This document shows, one piece after another, positions 1 through 12,190 of a stretch of 64,000 nucleotides of DNA. Below the pieces are notes generated by a model. That model was not told the DNA's origin. It saw nothing but the letters and a program-made list of their open reading frames with translations, and did no database searches. Source of the stretch: Macrotrachela quadricornifera (lineage: Eukaryota > Rotifera > Eurotatoria > Philodinida > Philodinidae); NCBI GenBank assembly GCA_022393335.1, contig JAJEKB010021308.1:147196-211195 (forward strand), read 5' to 3'. Both the position numbers and the translations under genes were made by a program. Numbering within the stretch: position 1 is the first letter of the stretch; each line of letters starts with the position of its first letter.

Positions 1-290
1 GTACCCCTATAGTATAGTAGATGAGGACCGAAGGGTACCCCTATAGTGTAGCAGTTGAGAACCCAAGATTACCCCTATAGTGTAGCAGTTGAGAACCCAA
101 GATTACCCCTATAGCATAGTAGTTGACGACGGAAGGGTACCTCTATAGTATAGCAGATGAAGACCTAAGGGTACCATTATATTACAGTAGTTGAGGACCC
201 AAGGGTACCACTATAATATAAGGCATGAGGACCCAAGGGTACCACTATAATATAAGACATGAGGACCCATAGGTACTCTCATTATATAAA
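1..290. repeat. 34-bp minisatellite
   Basis: About eight imperfect tandem copies of a 34-bp unit beginning GTACCCCTATAGTATAG and running into GAGGACCCAAGG. The starts at 1, 35 and 69 set the period. Copies near 170-290 are more diverged. Two reverse-complement units of the same family lie at about 56478-56570, inside an intron of the LRR gene, so the unit is dispersed. The array runs off the left edge of the window. Confidence 0.85.
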
Positions 291-311
291 ACTTGCAGAT
301 TTAAAGGTTTC

Positions 312-454
312 ACTTTCCTTTCCTTTCTTTTTTAGAAAGGAAAGTAAACTTTTTTTCAACTTTCCTTTCTTTTAGGAAAGGAAAGTTTCTACTTTCCTTT
401 TTTCTAGGAAAGGAAAGATTTTACTTTCCTTTTTTTAGGAAAGGAAAGGAAAGT
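312..454. repeat. array of four short hairpins
   Basis: Four consecutive palindromes (about 312-345, 359-386, 391-417 and 423-454). Each starts ACTTTCC, passes through a T-rich centre, and ends GGAAAGT or GGAAAG. Spacers are 4-13 nt. Each would fold into a pyrimidine/purine stem in single-stranded DNA or RNA. No coding capacity. Confidence 0.8.
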
Positions 455-2900
455 GCCACCCCTAACCCTAGGTGTCTTTCTCTGGAATCAATAAGTTTTG
501 TGCACTCAGAGAATACTATCGTTCTACTCATGTAGAACTATACTTGATTACTTGTTTTGAAGTTATAAATCCAAAATTACATCGTGTTGTAAAGAGAAAA
601 GCCGAAGAATTTTAGATAAAACTCTAATATGCTTTTGCCCAACTGTCTCGAAAAAGAGAACTCTTCTCGATAATCCTTATATCTCATTTGAAACTTTTTT
701 TTATAAACGATACAGATATTTTGTAAATCACCCATATACAGATATGCATACAATAAGATATGAACTAGTGTAGCTGCCATACAGTTTTGACATATGTTTA
801 TCGAAACCGATGTGTGAATACCAAGGCTCCTGCTACTGGAAATACGTGTATATTGAAGTTGTTTTGTTAAATTCAGCGATACATCTGAATAGATCATAAG
901 AGTTTCTGTTTTTATTATTTTCGGTCAAAACGATAAACTGGATAAATTCACTAGGTAGAAGAAACAAAACTAGCTGGATTTAACACAAGACTGTCAACGC
1001 GCTGAGAAAAAAATGAATACTTAATATTAAAATTTCAAACGAAGACTCTCATCAAATTGTGATAACATTCAAAATATTAGATCATTAGGTTCTGTTTATG
1101 AATGATGAACGATGAGATAATGTTTTAGGCTTAGCTTAGCATTCCGAAACTGGATGTACCTATTGTTTTGATATAATCTTTCCGATAGATCAATCATTCG
1201 AAGTGAGACACTTGTCCAATGGTAGAGGCCTCTCCACTCCATAGAATCATCTTATTTGGATCGTTCCATACAACTCCTTCAATAGAAATACAAAAAGGTA
1301 GCTATTGGCCAAAAAATTAAAGTTATTAGTGAAAAAGACGACATTGTGACGTTTTCTCACATATTGTAAAAAACATCTAAAAATACTTCTTTCCATCCGA
1401 CTTAGATCTTCGAAAAACATCTAAATAGTGACACCTCATGGCAAGGTTAGATTTATTCAGGAAGAAACGGTTCGCTTCACTTTGAAGCATTTGATATTTG
1501 GTGGAAACCAAACTCATTGTCACTATCAAAATGAGTAAAGTAGATTATATTAGTGTATCAAAGGCGTCTGTATCGATAAATTCATGAAGTATATCTTCAG
1601 TTGAACATCGACATAGATTTTGTAATATACACTCGATTTACTAATCTTTAAGATACAAAAGAAGTCTGATTTCGTAAGTCGAATCCACAGTTTTGTAAAG
1701 CTTATCAAGAACTAAAGTATGTTATGGAAAGTTTAATTCTCATTGTATCTAGATCTAAAAAATGACTCTTTATCGAAGAGATTACATCGACCGATAAATA
1801 TTGTAAAAGTTCAGTATGAATGTCACATCACAATTTTATTCGATTGCTTTGAAAACTTGATTAGCAACATACTTTGGCTTCTTGTTCTATTAGTGTTTTC
1901 AAAATTTTGAAGTATTTTAATACAGTATGCCATATTTTCTGGTCGTCTCTCGAAATCTGAGCATTTCGTTGAAAAAAAAACTGTTTGATTCCCGCATTAT
2001 AGATTGTGGTGTACCAAGAGTTGTGTTCATGTCTGCAATTTTCTGGTCCCGATACTGTTTTATCATTGAGTTAGAGACAATGTTAAACACTCATGAGCCA
2101 CGTTTTCAAATCGATATATGTGACCTATATTAGAAACCCTGTTCGCGAAACAAAACAGGACGCTTTTTCTGAAAGTTTTAGGTAAAAGATGGCTTTCTGG
2201 TAGTTATATTACTTTTAATAAAAAGTTGAAATACCACTGATTGTAACCTTGAAAGTTGCCTCTGAAAGCTGAAAAAGCATAGAACTAACGATCAAATGTT
2301 TTGTTCACAATACGATAGGGAAATGATCCGTGAACATATATATCCAGCATGACATTCGGAAATATCGTACTTTTACAGATTGATGTAGTTTGACGACTTA
2401 CTAAATCTGATTGTAAGGAAATATACTCCTTCTCAATTCAATCACTTAGCATTCATGAGTTCAAAAACTGAAAAAGTATAACATGTGGTGCATCATAATA
2501 ATGAAAAATTGCTCATAGAGATGTAATAATAGACATTAAAAATTAGATATTTTGAAAAATGAAACAGACCTGAATCATATTTTTGAAGTTTTAACGATGG
2601 ATTTTTAACTTTTTTACATGATGCGAAAACTATCACCTTTCCATTAGAACCATTTTATGAAGGTATACAAATCGTGTCAAACTTATCAGCTTTTTCTGTC
2701 AAGGAGAATTTTGGATACCGACCCATATTCACAAGAAAATTTTTTTGTTTGTGCTTTTTACACTGTTCTCATGTAGTTTTTGTCATTTGTTTCTCAATCG
2801 ATGCGAATATCGTATGATTAAAAACTTAATCTAGCATTCAGATAGCTGAGCTAATTGCGCGTGTATATCTATATCTTACGAGTCAAACTATGATAGGTTG
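455..2900. other. no recognisable gene
   Basis: AT-rich sequence. The only open frames are short (at most about 100 codons), low-complexity and without domain signatures. No transposon ends or tandem repeats were recognised here. Confidence 0.6.
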
Positions 2901-3404
2901 TAAGCAATCATACTATTACATTTAAGAATAACCTCTAAAAAAACAAAAATAAGGTCGTGGCTTTATGTATATAAGGCGGGTGGTTTTTTTGAATATAAAT
3001 ATAGTTTCAATGTCAACTTTACGAATTCAAAATATGAAACAAGAGAGAGAGCTGGTACTGTGGCATAGTGCGGAACCCGGCGGACATATGCGAAAATATT
3101 TTTTTCCGGAATCTAACTGTTTGCGTAGACACATACATATGTGGTCTATCATTTCCTGGAATAGCGATTCTCAAAGTTTTACAGAGCCCATGAAACGAGC
3201 CTGCTAAGGCTTGGGCCTAGGAATCGGCATAAATAAAGAAAGTCAAGCCGCTTGGCAACATAACGCAGTATTCCACAAGCAAACAATATCGCAAAAAACT
3301 TGCTCACCTATAGGCTTTATGGTAAAAAAAATGATTGTAAACCAATTTAAAACAGAGTAGAAAACAAGGAGTTTCTATGCCGAAATCCTCCCCGAAAACT
3401 TACC

Positions 3405-3960
3405 GTGCTGTATATTAAAAATTCTATAAAGGGATTACGTCTGATCAAGCGCGTATTTTTACCACATATACATACATATGTATCCTGATTACTGTAGTAG
3501 TATTGACCCATGAAACCTTTCATAGAGTATTTTAGAAGGTGCCCAAAAATTCGAAGTTTCTAGGCGGAAGTTCGTTTTTCGATATCTGTATTAGACCTTG
3601 AAGGAAAACTAAGGTGATATTCGAAATTAGCTTGTCGAGCTGCATTGAAGCATATATATACAATAGTTTTTAAAACAACTTTTTATCCCTTTTCAAAAAA
3701 AATTCAAGTCCGAAACTCTGCCGTCTCAGACTTTGAAAACTCTACGAAGGGGTAAAGTCCGATTGAGCTTTAATTTTCACCAGATACCCCTGGATATGCA
3801 TCTTAAATATGGTAGTACTGTGAACTTGTGAAACTTTGCCTAGACTATTCTTTAGGTTTCCCACAAATTCATGTGTTTTAGTCGCAAATCCAGTTTTAGG
3901 CGTCCATATTATGCTTTAACGAAAAACTAAGGTGATATTCGGAATCAGCGCATAAAACTA
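3405..3960. repeat. diverged direct duplication, offset about 318 bp
   Basis: The segment ending CTAAGGTGATATTCG at about 3609 recurs with similar flanks at about 3927. Both copies share, in order, a TCTATAAAGGG/TCTACGAAGGG-like start, a GTAGTA...TGAAAC stretch and the CTAAGGTGATATTCG tail. No open frame is conserved between the copies. Confidence 0.55.
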
Positions 3961-4479
3961 CGTCGAATGATACGTAACCCAACATATTTTTGAAAAAAAA
4001 ATTTTTTTCTGAAAAAACCTGTTTTCTTAAAAACGGATCTCTGACTTGTATGTGATCATTTCTAAGCCAAGGAAAGCCATTTGTGAGCAAAACAACCGTA
4101 TGTCCATCTGCTTATGCGAGAGCTCCCCACTGTGTGCTGGTCACATTGAATGACTGGATGTTAAGGGTAGTAAGCGTAGATTCTTGTCATAGTCTATGAT
4201 GAGTGTTATAAAATCATATCTTGATGAGAAAAAATGGAGTTTTTCTATTTTTGAATTTTACATATACAACATGATCAACATCAGCTGATAGATCTCTCGT
4301 TCGATAGGCTGCGAAATATTCTCGTTTTTTACTAAATATTTTCAACAGTTGTTATTAATCGTATTTCACAGTGATAAAGCTATCAAGTTCATTTTGAAAT
4401 CACTTTGAATACATAAACCTTTCATTTTTAGAGGAATTTGCTACACCCGGCACATACGAGGAACTTTGTAAAGTTCGTT

Positions 4480-6200
4480 CATTTCTCATGTGATAATTAG
4501 TTAGAAAAACGTTTTTAAGCATTTATTTCAAATAAAGAAAAGTACATGAACAGAACATTTGTTATGACCATTCATCTGTTCTATGCTTGTCTAGTAGTTG
4601 ACTACAACGAACTCTTACCTGCATGAAGTAAAATAAGTGAACAGGAGTTTGAAGGTCGTTCTAATCATTCAATTTCTATGTCAGCTCTAATCTATTTCAG
4701 AGCTTCTGAACCTGTTTCAATAAGGCAAGATAAGTGTACAAAATTATCCTAAGAATTATGCAATTTTCACAAAGTTTCAACTATTACTAAAGCATGATCG
4801 ATTTCGTTCTTAGTAAGCAAGATTTTAGAATTTTATACTTGTGCTAAGTGCGGTAAATGTCGTTATAATCATTGGTTTTTTATATCATCTTAGATCAACA
4901 GATGATCTACAAGCCTTAGCTTTGAGATAAAAATCACAAAGGCGAACAAAACACTGATTCAATTGATTCATTTAATAAATCATCTTTGTTATCTTGAGCA
5001 ATTCTGTATCTTTGTTTTGAAGTGAGTGAAGTATAGGAACACAATCGTTGGCACTTTTCAAATTAATCATTTGTCATACGAGCATCGAAGAGTTATAGAA
5101 ATGAAACATTTACTTTCATATAAACAAAATATATTCACGCACTCTACTGGCAATGATGATTAGTCATTTTATCCATAATTGTCGATAGATTTATATTGCT
5201 TCAATCTTTGCTTGCATGTTCCTAAAAAAGATGAACAGGGTAATGAGGCAACTTGGAGATGGATAGTGACGATTTGTTTGTAATGTAGCTATCGAGTATT
5301 CTTGACAATAGAAAGCTTTGTACTGTAGTAGATAAAATAGGTGAACTTAACATCCAAGGTAAAAATGGTTCCCTTTTCATATTATCGTCGATACAATGAT
5401 TGATTAGAAAGTCTAGATAGAAAATGAGTAAAACAGATAAACAAAGTCATTGGAAAAATTATTTTCAATCATTCGTCGCGCCATCGCTCAAAAATATTTA
5501 TTTGCACACATTCACTCTGATGAATGCAATATCAATGAATAGAAGGATTGGAAATACGATGATGAGAATGATTCAATTTCTATACAGTTTTCGATCAGTA
5601 AGCAAGCTTGTGTCTATTCATTGAACATAGTAGAACAAAATAGATGAACAAGATCATTGGAAACGTTATACTTTCTCATGAATCTTGTCACCGTCAGCCA
5701 GTGTAATGACTAACAACATTTATTTGGACAATATACCTTGATAAATGAACGAATCCATTGGGAAATAAATGGTAGAATATCATGAAATCTTTTTAGAATG
5801 AGCATGATATGGACACTTTAATTCAGATTGGACAAAGTTAAGTGAACAAATTTACAATAATGTGAATTATTCATTTAGTATGTCATCTTCTTTTATTCAC
5901 TAATGCATCATCTTTTATTTAAAAAATATAAAATGGGTAAATAAAACTCTAAAATTAAGAATCATCCATTGGTTACATGCTCTTCGATTCACGAATATAC
6001 TCGCAAGCCTTTATTTTGGTTTCAAAGTTGGATGAAAACATAAGTGAACAGAATCATTATGAACTTTTCGAGCGTTATGATCATTCATTGCTCATGTTAT
6101 AGTAGATGAGTTACGATCAATGCACCTGTTTTAGTTTCAGATAGGTGAAATAAGTGAACAGAACTGTCGTTAATACTGTATATTCCATATGTGATGATGG
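4480..6200. repeat. decayed ~110-bp tandem repeats
   Basis: Recurrent phrases such as AAGTGAACAGAA followed by a TGATCATTCAT-like stretch occur through this region. The best-preserved pair, at about 6042 and 6152, gives a 110-bp spacing. The GTGAACAGAA core is also present in the 93-bp satellite that begins at about 6380, so this may be an old, eroded relative. That link is inference. Confidence 0.45.
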
Positions 6201-6379
6201 ATTAAGTAAAGATCTTTCAAATTTGTTTCAAATTAACAATCATAAATCAACATGATCATTATCATAATTATTCGTTTATCACATGACACATGCCGGTGTG
6301 ACTATGACAAAAATTTCAGTTTAAAGGTATTCTCATTGATCAATGGATGGTTGGCGCAACATGTTGTTATTTTTCTATT

Positions 6380-9300
6380 CAATGTGATGTGTGATGAGGC
6401 GAGTAACTGGCTACATTCGAATCGAAGTCAGCAGAAGAGCTGAACAGAACTTTTCTGCATAGCGTAGCTTTCTGATGTGATGTGTGATGAGGTGAGTAAG
6501 TGTCTACATTGGCATCGAACTCAGCAGAAGAGGTGAACAGAAATTTTATGCGTAATGTTGCTATCTGCTGTGATCTGTGATGCAGTGTGTGAGTGGCAAC
6601 CTTTGCTTCGAAGTGAGCAAAACAGGTCAACAGAACTTTCTTGTGGAATGTTCCTCTGTGATACGCTGTGGAATCAGGTGAGTGAGTGCAACCTTTGCTT
6701 CGAAATGAGCAACAGAGGTGCATAGAAATTTGATGATGAATGTTCCTTTGTGATGTGATGTTCGATGAGGTGAGTGAGTGGCAACCTTAGCTTCGAAGTG
6801 AGCAAAAGAGGTAAACCAAGTGTATTAATAAAAATTCGTTTCTGATGTGATGTGTGATGAGGTGAGTGAGTCCCAACTTTTCCTTCGAAGTGACCAAAAG
6901 AGGTGAACAGAACTTTACTCATTAATGTTCGTTTGCGATGTGATGTGTGCTAAGGTGAGTGAGGGACAACCTTTGCTTCGAAGAGAGCAAAAGAGATAAA
7001 CAGACGTTTCCTGATGAATGTTCCTCTGTGATGTGATGTGTGATGAGCCGAGTGAGCAGTATCCTTTGCTTCGAAGTGAGCAAAACAGGTGAACAGAAAT
7101 TTGGTGATGAATGTTCCTTTCTGATGTTATGTGTGATGAGGTGAGTGAGGGGCAACCTCTGCTTTGAAGTGAGCAAAACAGGTGAACAGAAGTTTGCTGA
7201 TGAATGTTCCTTTGTGATGTGATGTGTGATGAGATGAGTGAGTGGCAACCTTAGCTTCGATGTGAGGAAAAGAGGTTAACAGAAATTTACTTATGAATGT
7301 TCGTCTGTGATGTGATGTGTGATGAGGTCAGTGAGTAGCAACCTTAGCTTCGAAGTGAGCAAAAGAGGTAAACCAAGTGTATTAATAAAAATTCGTTTCT
7401 GATGTGATGTGTGATGAGGTGAGTGAGTCCCAACTTTTCCTTCGAAGTGACCAAAAGAGGTGAACAGAACTTTACTCATTAATGTTCGTTTGCGATGTGA
7501 TGTGTGCTAAGGTGAGTGAGGGGCAACCTTTGCTTCGAAGAGAGCAAAAGAGATAAACAGACGTTTCCTGATGAATGTTCCTATGTGATGTGATGTGTGA
7601 TGAGCCCAGTGAGTAGTATCCTTTGCTTCGAAGTGAGCAAAACAGGTGAACAGAAATTTGGTGATGAATGTTCCTTTCTGATGTTATGTGTGATGAGGTG
7701 AATGAGGGGCAACCTCTGCTTTGAAGTGAGCAAAACAGGTGAACAGAAGTTTGGTGATGAATGTTCCTTTGTGATGTGATGTGTGCTGAGGTGAGTGAGG
7801 GGCAACCTCTGCTTTGAAGTGCGCAAAACAGGTGAACCGAAGTTTGGTGATGAATGTTCCTTTGTGATGGGAAGTGTGATGAGGTGAGTGAATAGTAACC
7901 TTTGTTTCGAAGTGAGCAAAAGAGGTGAACAGAAATTTGGTGATGAATGTTCGTCTGTGATGTGATGTGTGCTGAGGTGAGTGAATGCCCACCTTTGCTT
8001 CGAAGTGAGCAAAAGAGATGAACAGAAGTTTCTTGTTGAATGTTTCTTTGTGATGCAATGTGTTATTGGGTGAGTGAGTGGTAAGCTTTGCGTCGAAGTG
8101 AGCAAAAGAGACAAGCAGAAGTTTGCTGATGAATGTTCGTTTGTGGTGTGATGTGTGATGAGGTAAGTGAGTTGCAACCTTAGCTTCGAAGTGAGCAAAA
8201 GAGGTGAAGAGAAGTTTCTTGTTGAATGTTCCTTTGTGATGCGATGTGTTATTGGGTGAGTGAGTGGTAACCTTTACTTCGAAGTGAGCAAAAGAGGTAA
8301 GCAGAAGTTTGCTGATGAATGTTCGTTTGTGGTGTGATATGTGATGAGATGAGGGAGTGGCAACCTTCGGCTCGAAGTGAGCAAAAGAGATGGACAGAAG
8401 TTTTTTGTTGAATGTGCCGTTGTGATGTTATGTGGAATGAGGTGAATGGGTGGTTACCTTTGCTTCGAAGTGAGCAAAAGAGGTGAAAAGAAGTTTCGTG
8501 ATGAATGTTCCTTTGTGATATGATATGTGCTGAGGTGAGTGAGCGGCAACCTTTGGTTCGAAATGAGCAAAAGAGATGAACAGAAGTTTGGTGATGAATT
8601 TGCGGTTGTGTTGTGATGTATGATGAGGTGAGTGAGTTGCAACTTTAGCTTCGAAGTGAGCAAAAGAGGTGAACAGAAGTTTGTTGTTGAGTGTTCCTCT
8701 GTGATGTGATGTGTGATCAGGTCAGTGAGTGACAGCCTTTGCTTTGAAGTGAGCAAAAGAGATGAAGAGTAGTTTGGTGATGAATGTTCCTCTGTGATAT
8801 GATGTGTGACTACATGAGTGAGTGGCAACCTTTGGTTCGAAGTGAGCAAAAGAGATGAACAGAAGTTTCGTGATGAATGTCCTTTTGTGATGTGATGTGT
8901 GTTGAGGTGAGTGAGTTTGAAGCTTTGTTTCGAAGTGAGCAAAAGAGATGAAGACAAGTTTGCTACTGAATGTTGCTTTGTGAGGTGATGTGTGCTGAGG
9001 TGAGTGAGGGACAACGTTTGCTTCGAAGTGAGCAAAAGAGATGAACAGGAGTTTGCTAATGAATGTTCCTTTGTGACGTGATTTGTGATGAGGTGAGTGA
9101 GTAGTAACCTTTGCTTCGAAGTGAGCAAAAGAGTTGAATAGAAATTTGGTGATGAATGTTCCTTTGTGATATGATGTGTGATCAGAGAGTGAGTGGCAAC
9201 CTTAGCTTCGAAGTGAGCAAAAGATGTGAACAGAAGTTTATTGATGAATGTTCCTTTGTGATGTGATGTGTACTGAGATGAGTGAGGGGCAACCTCTGGT

Positions 9301-9615
9301 TTGAAGTGAACAAAAGATGTGAACAGAAGTTTGCTGATGAATGTTCCTTTGTGATGGGATGTGTACTGAGGTGAGTGAGTGACAACCTTAGCTTTGAATT
9401 GAGGAATAGATGTGAACAGAAGTTTGGTGATGAATGTTTCTTTGTGATATGATGTGCGATGAGGTGACAGAGTGGCAACCTTTGCTTCGAAGTGAGCAAA
9501 AGATGTGAACAGAAGTGTATTAAGGAATATTGGTTTGTGTTGTGATGTGTGATGAGGTGAGTGAGTCGGAAGCTTTGCTCCGAAGTGTTCGAAAGAGGTG
9601 AAATAATTCGTCACG
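6380..9615 (-). repeat. 93-bp satellite array (31-codon period)
   Basis: About 34 tandem copies of a 93-bp unit containing TTCGAAGTGAGCAAAAGAGG, GTGAACAGAAGTTT, GATGAATGTTCC and GTGATGTGATGTGTG. The period is measured directly at 7753 to 7846. Because 93 is a multiple of three, long open frames appear on the minus strand in more than one phase (for example 8454-9848 and 7581-8198). They translate to 31-residue repeats containing LLLTSKQRLPLTHL in one phase and SFAHFEAKVATHSPHHTSHH in another. The coexistence of two repeated frames argues that this is satellite DNA rather than a selected protein. Copies differ by scattered substitutions and single-base indels. Confidence 0.88.
6730..7845. repeat. 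higher-order repeat, 557-bp (six-monomer) block in two copies
   Basis: Within the 93-bp satellite, a block carrying diagnostic variants (GTAAACCAAGTGTATTAAT, then the CCCAACTTTTCCTTCGAAG variant) occurs at about 6811 and again at 7368. The spacing is 557 bp, six monomers minus one base. Downstream monomers match in the same order in both copies. A second, two-monomer duplication (186 bp) links about 8036 and 8222. Confidence 0.7.
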
Positions 9616-9616
9616 G

Positions 9617-9850
9617 ATGCGTCTGCGAGATGCATTAATTTTTGCTGAATGAGAGACATTACGTTTGAGCTGCGCTGAGTTGCATTCCTTTGGTGGAAGC
9701 GTTGAAATAAAAATGCTAAAAAGAAGTAAAAGATCATCGTTTTTTTACTCCGTGCGGGGTTTGCGGGGAGTCGGTTTGGAGGCGAGCCAGGATCACCGCG
9801 GAAGCGACGAGGAGCTTCATCGGGCAAATCATTGATTATGGATGTCACTA
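9617..9850 (-). other. unique sequence with a GC-rich patch at the satellite edge
   Basis: The satellite stops and is followed by non-repeat sequence with a markedly GC-rich core at about 9745-9830 (GTGCGGGGTTTGCGGGGAG is part of it) in otherwise AT-rich surroundings. On the minus strand it is open and joins the satellite frame, reading DEAPRRFRGDPGSPP near its start. I do not recognise the peptide. It could be a remnant of a gene or mobile element into which the satellite expanded. Confidence 0.35.
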
Positions 9851-10581
9851 GCGTACGGTGCGTATTTTGTTTAACAATAATGAAATAATTGAATAAAATG
9901 TGAGAAAAATATTTTAAACGAATTTCAGATGATGAAATTGCATAGGATAATATAGAGTCTGATTGGAGAAGAGAAAATAGATATTTTATAATAAAGTATT
10001 GTCACTCATTGTATTATTGTTTGAACGAATGGATGAGCTATTCGACATTTGACTACGCTATGTCGTGGATTCTTTTTAATGTTGTTTAAAAAAATATTTA
10101 ATAGAAGAAAGTTGAAAGGAAAATAGAATATAGGTTTTATGTGAATAAGAAGTTTCGGTGCAATCACTTCTATTCAATATAATGGAGATGTTCATTGGTA
10201 TTTCAACGTATGGAATAACTGTAAATTTTCCTTGCTAAAATTTGTTTTATATTATTTTCTGAATAGTTTATTCAATCAACAAATGGTAGTTTGGTCTGTT
10301 TATGTGACGATATAATTATGAATTAAAGAAAATCATATATCGAATTCAAATAGTGTAGAATAGGTTCAGGCTTATAAAGGTTGTTTGTTTTAGTTAGTTG
10401 TATTGAATGTGTTATGAAGAAGTGATAGTTTTTTTTATATTGATGGCTGAGTAAAATTAATGAAATTTGTTACTCCGTAAAACTATTTACAATTCCAGTT
10501 CGAATGAGCTTTTTTCTGTTTTGTTTTGTAATAGAATGTATTGAATTGAAGTAGGAATTATATTCTTTGACTTAGAAGGTT
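9851..10581. other. no recognisable gene
   Basis: G/T-rich plus strand between the satellite edge and the zinc-finger-like relic. I see no open frame of note, no transposon ends and no tandem repeat. Confidence 0.5.
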
Positions 10582-10885
10582 CTATATAATGTAACGAAAC
10601 TGATTGTTGCTCACTTTGGGGTTGTAATCATTTTCGAATAATCGTGTGGAAGTTGCTTGTTTATTTATTTTTAATTTACATTGTTTCATATTTATACAGT
10701 CAATGTGCATACAACGATAGACTATTTCCGTAGATGATTTAACCTTTCGTTCCATCATTAACCGAATAATTGTGACGTCAGTTAAATAACTATTTTTATC
10801 TGGTAAATGTTCACTAGTAGCACAAACTCTCCAATAGAAATAATTGACAACATATTTCTTATTGAAGTGAAACGATCGTTTGTTA
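10582..10885 (-). pseudogene. FLYWCH-like zinc-finger relic interrupted by the mariner
   Basis: The minus-strand frame reads FNKKYVVNYFYWRVC, then later YRCMHIDC and QCKLKIN. This resembles the Tyr/Trp-Cys...Cys spacing of FLYWCH fingers found in MULE transposases, but the expected final His-x-His appears as END-Y. The frame runs into the mariner TIR. On the other side of the element, minus-strand sequence at about 12190-12290 is also open, and removing the mariner with one TA joins the two sides in an open frame. Most likely a decayed transposase or host zinc-finger gene hit by the mariner. The family call is tentative. Confidence 0.35.
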
Positions 10886-10887
10886 TA

Positions 10888-12188
10888 CTTAGGCCTGACC
10901 AAAAGTTCGTGCATCAATAGAAAAAAATATGAAGATAAAGAGAAAGTTCTAATTTTATTTCATTAAATGTTCAAAGTAGTCACCATGATTATTTATACAA
11001 AGTTCCATTCTTTCCAACAATTTGTCAAAGGTTTTTTTAAACTCTTTTTCTGAAATTTTTTTACTATCTTGGAAACCGCGCGAGCCAAAGATTTTTCATC
11101 TGGTTGATCAGTTAAACGGTTCTTGATATAATCGTTTAACCAATAATCACATGGTGAAAGGTCTGGTGAATATGGTGGATGCGGCATTATATTGATACCT
11201 TCTTCTGTTAAATAGTTAATAACATCTGAATGGCGATGGGGTCCAGCATTATCATAAAGCAGTTTTATACCTTTTGTACCATTTGACCTTCTTTGTTTCC
11301 ATATTTCCTTAACAATGGGCTTGAGACAATTTTCAATATAATAAGTATGATCAATAGTCTCGCCTTTATCAACAGCATGCACAAGAACAGGACTATTTTA
11401 TTTAAAGAATATACAGAATAAATTTTTTGGTTCAAATCTGCCTCGACGAACTATAGTTGCTGATGATTGACCTTCGGCAATCCATCTAGCATTTGTTGAC
11501 TTGCGACCAATTTGTCTGTGGTAAATCCATGTCTCATCGCCTGTAATAATGTTACATAATCGCCAAGAACCAGCACTAAATTTGGCCAGATTTTCACGAC
11601 AAAGTTTAACTCGCTCTTTCTTTTGTTCAGCAGTTAGTTGATGGGGGATCCAACGTGATGTAACTTTTCTCATCTTGAGATGATCGTGGATAATTCGTTC
11701 GATTGTACCGTGAGAGAGAAATGTCTCAGCTATAATATCATCATAAGTTGAATGTGGATCATTGCTAATAATCTGTCGTACCAGTTCAATATTTTCATCT
11801 GTAAGTTCGGAAACTGAACGACCGGATCGAGGATCATCATTGACATCTTCTCTTCCTTCACGGAAACGTTCGGCCCACTTTGCAACTGTTCGATATGCTG
11901 TAGCATCATGTCCTAAAGCTATTGCTAGTTCCTCGTGGATTGTCTTTGGAGCTATTCCCAAAATAGTTCGAATTCTAATATAGTATCGATTATATTCATT
12001 ATTCATTTTTTTTCGGTCGAATTATATTTTATCTGAAAAAAATGTTGTGACCAACTTCAAAAACGAGCTGTTATACATATTATTATAGGAAAGACCTTCC
12101 ACTATTTATTTATGAAAAAAATAAGTCCAATGTTAATTGGTCTAAGAAACTGCCAATAGCAGTGCACGAACTTTTGGTCAGACCTAAG
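10888..12188 (-). mobile_element. mariner element, full length, 1,301 bp
   Basis: Terminal inverted repeats of 26 bp lie at 10888-10913 and 12163-12188, starting CTTAGG and containing GACCAAAAGTTCGTGCA, with one mismatch between them. TA target duplications flank both ends (10886-10887 and 12189-12190). Length, TIR type and the encoded DD34D transposase place it in the mariner branch of Tc1/mariner. The nearly identical TIRs and single coding lesion suggest a fairly recent insertion. Confidence 0.93.
10993..12006 (-). pseudogene. mariner transposase with one in-frame stop
   Basis: Reads from ATG at 12006 to the stop at 10993, 338 codons including the final stop, normal length for mariner. 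The N-terminal half carries the helix-turn-helix DNA-binding region and the conserved WIPHQL linker motif. The catalytic triad is visible: GDETW (first Asp), YDNAGPH (second Asp) and YSPDLSPCDYW (third Asp). There are 34 residues between the second and third Asp, the DD34D signature. A single TAA at 11398-11400, just after CIFFK, interrupts the frame; the downstream part continues in the same frame (LVHAVDKGE). All three catalytic residues survive, but the stop falls between the first and second Asp, so a functional enzyme is not expected unless the codon is read through. Confidence 0.93.
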
Positions 12189-12190
12189 TA

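Noticed and set aside
1..290. CRISPR-like array (34-bp units)
   Set aside because: Units are contiguous with no unique spacers, copies are degenerate, and the window is clearly eukaryotic.
577..897. 106-codon minus-strand open frame
   Set aside because: No motif, short, in a gene-poor repeat region; treated as chance.
8454..9848. 464-codon minus-strand open frame as a repeat protein gene
   Set aside because: It is produced by the 93-bp satellite period (31 codons). Other phases are also open over long stretches, copies outside the frame carry the same repeat, and no start context or domain supports a gene.
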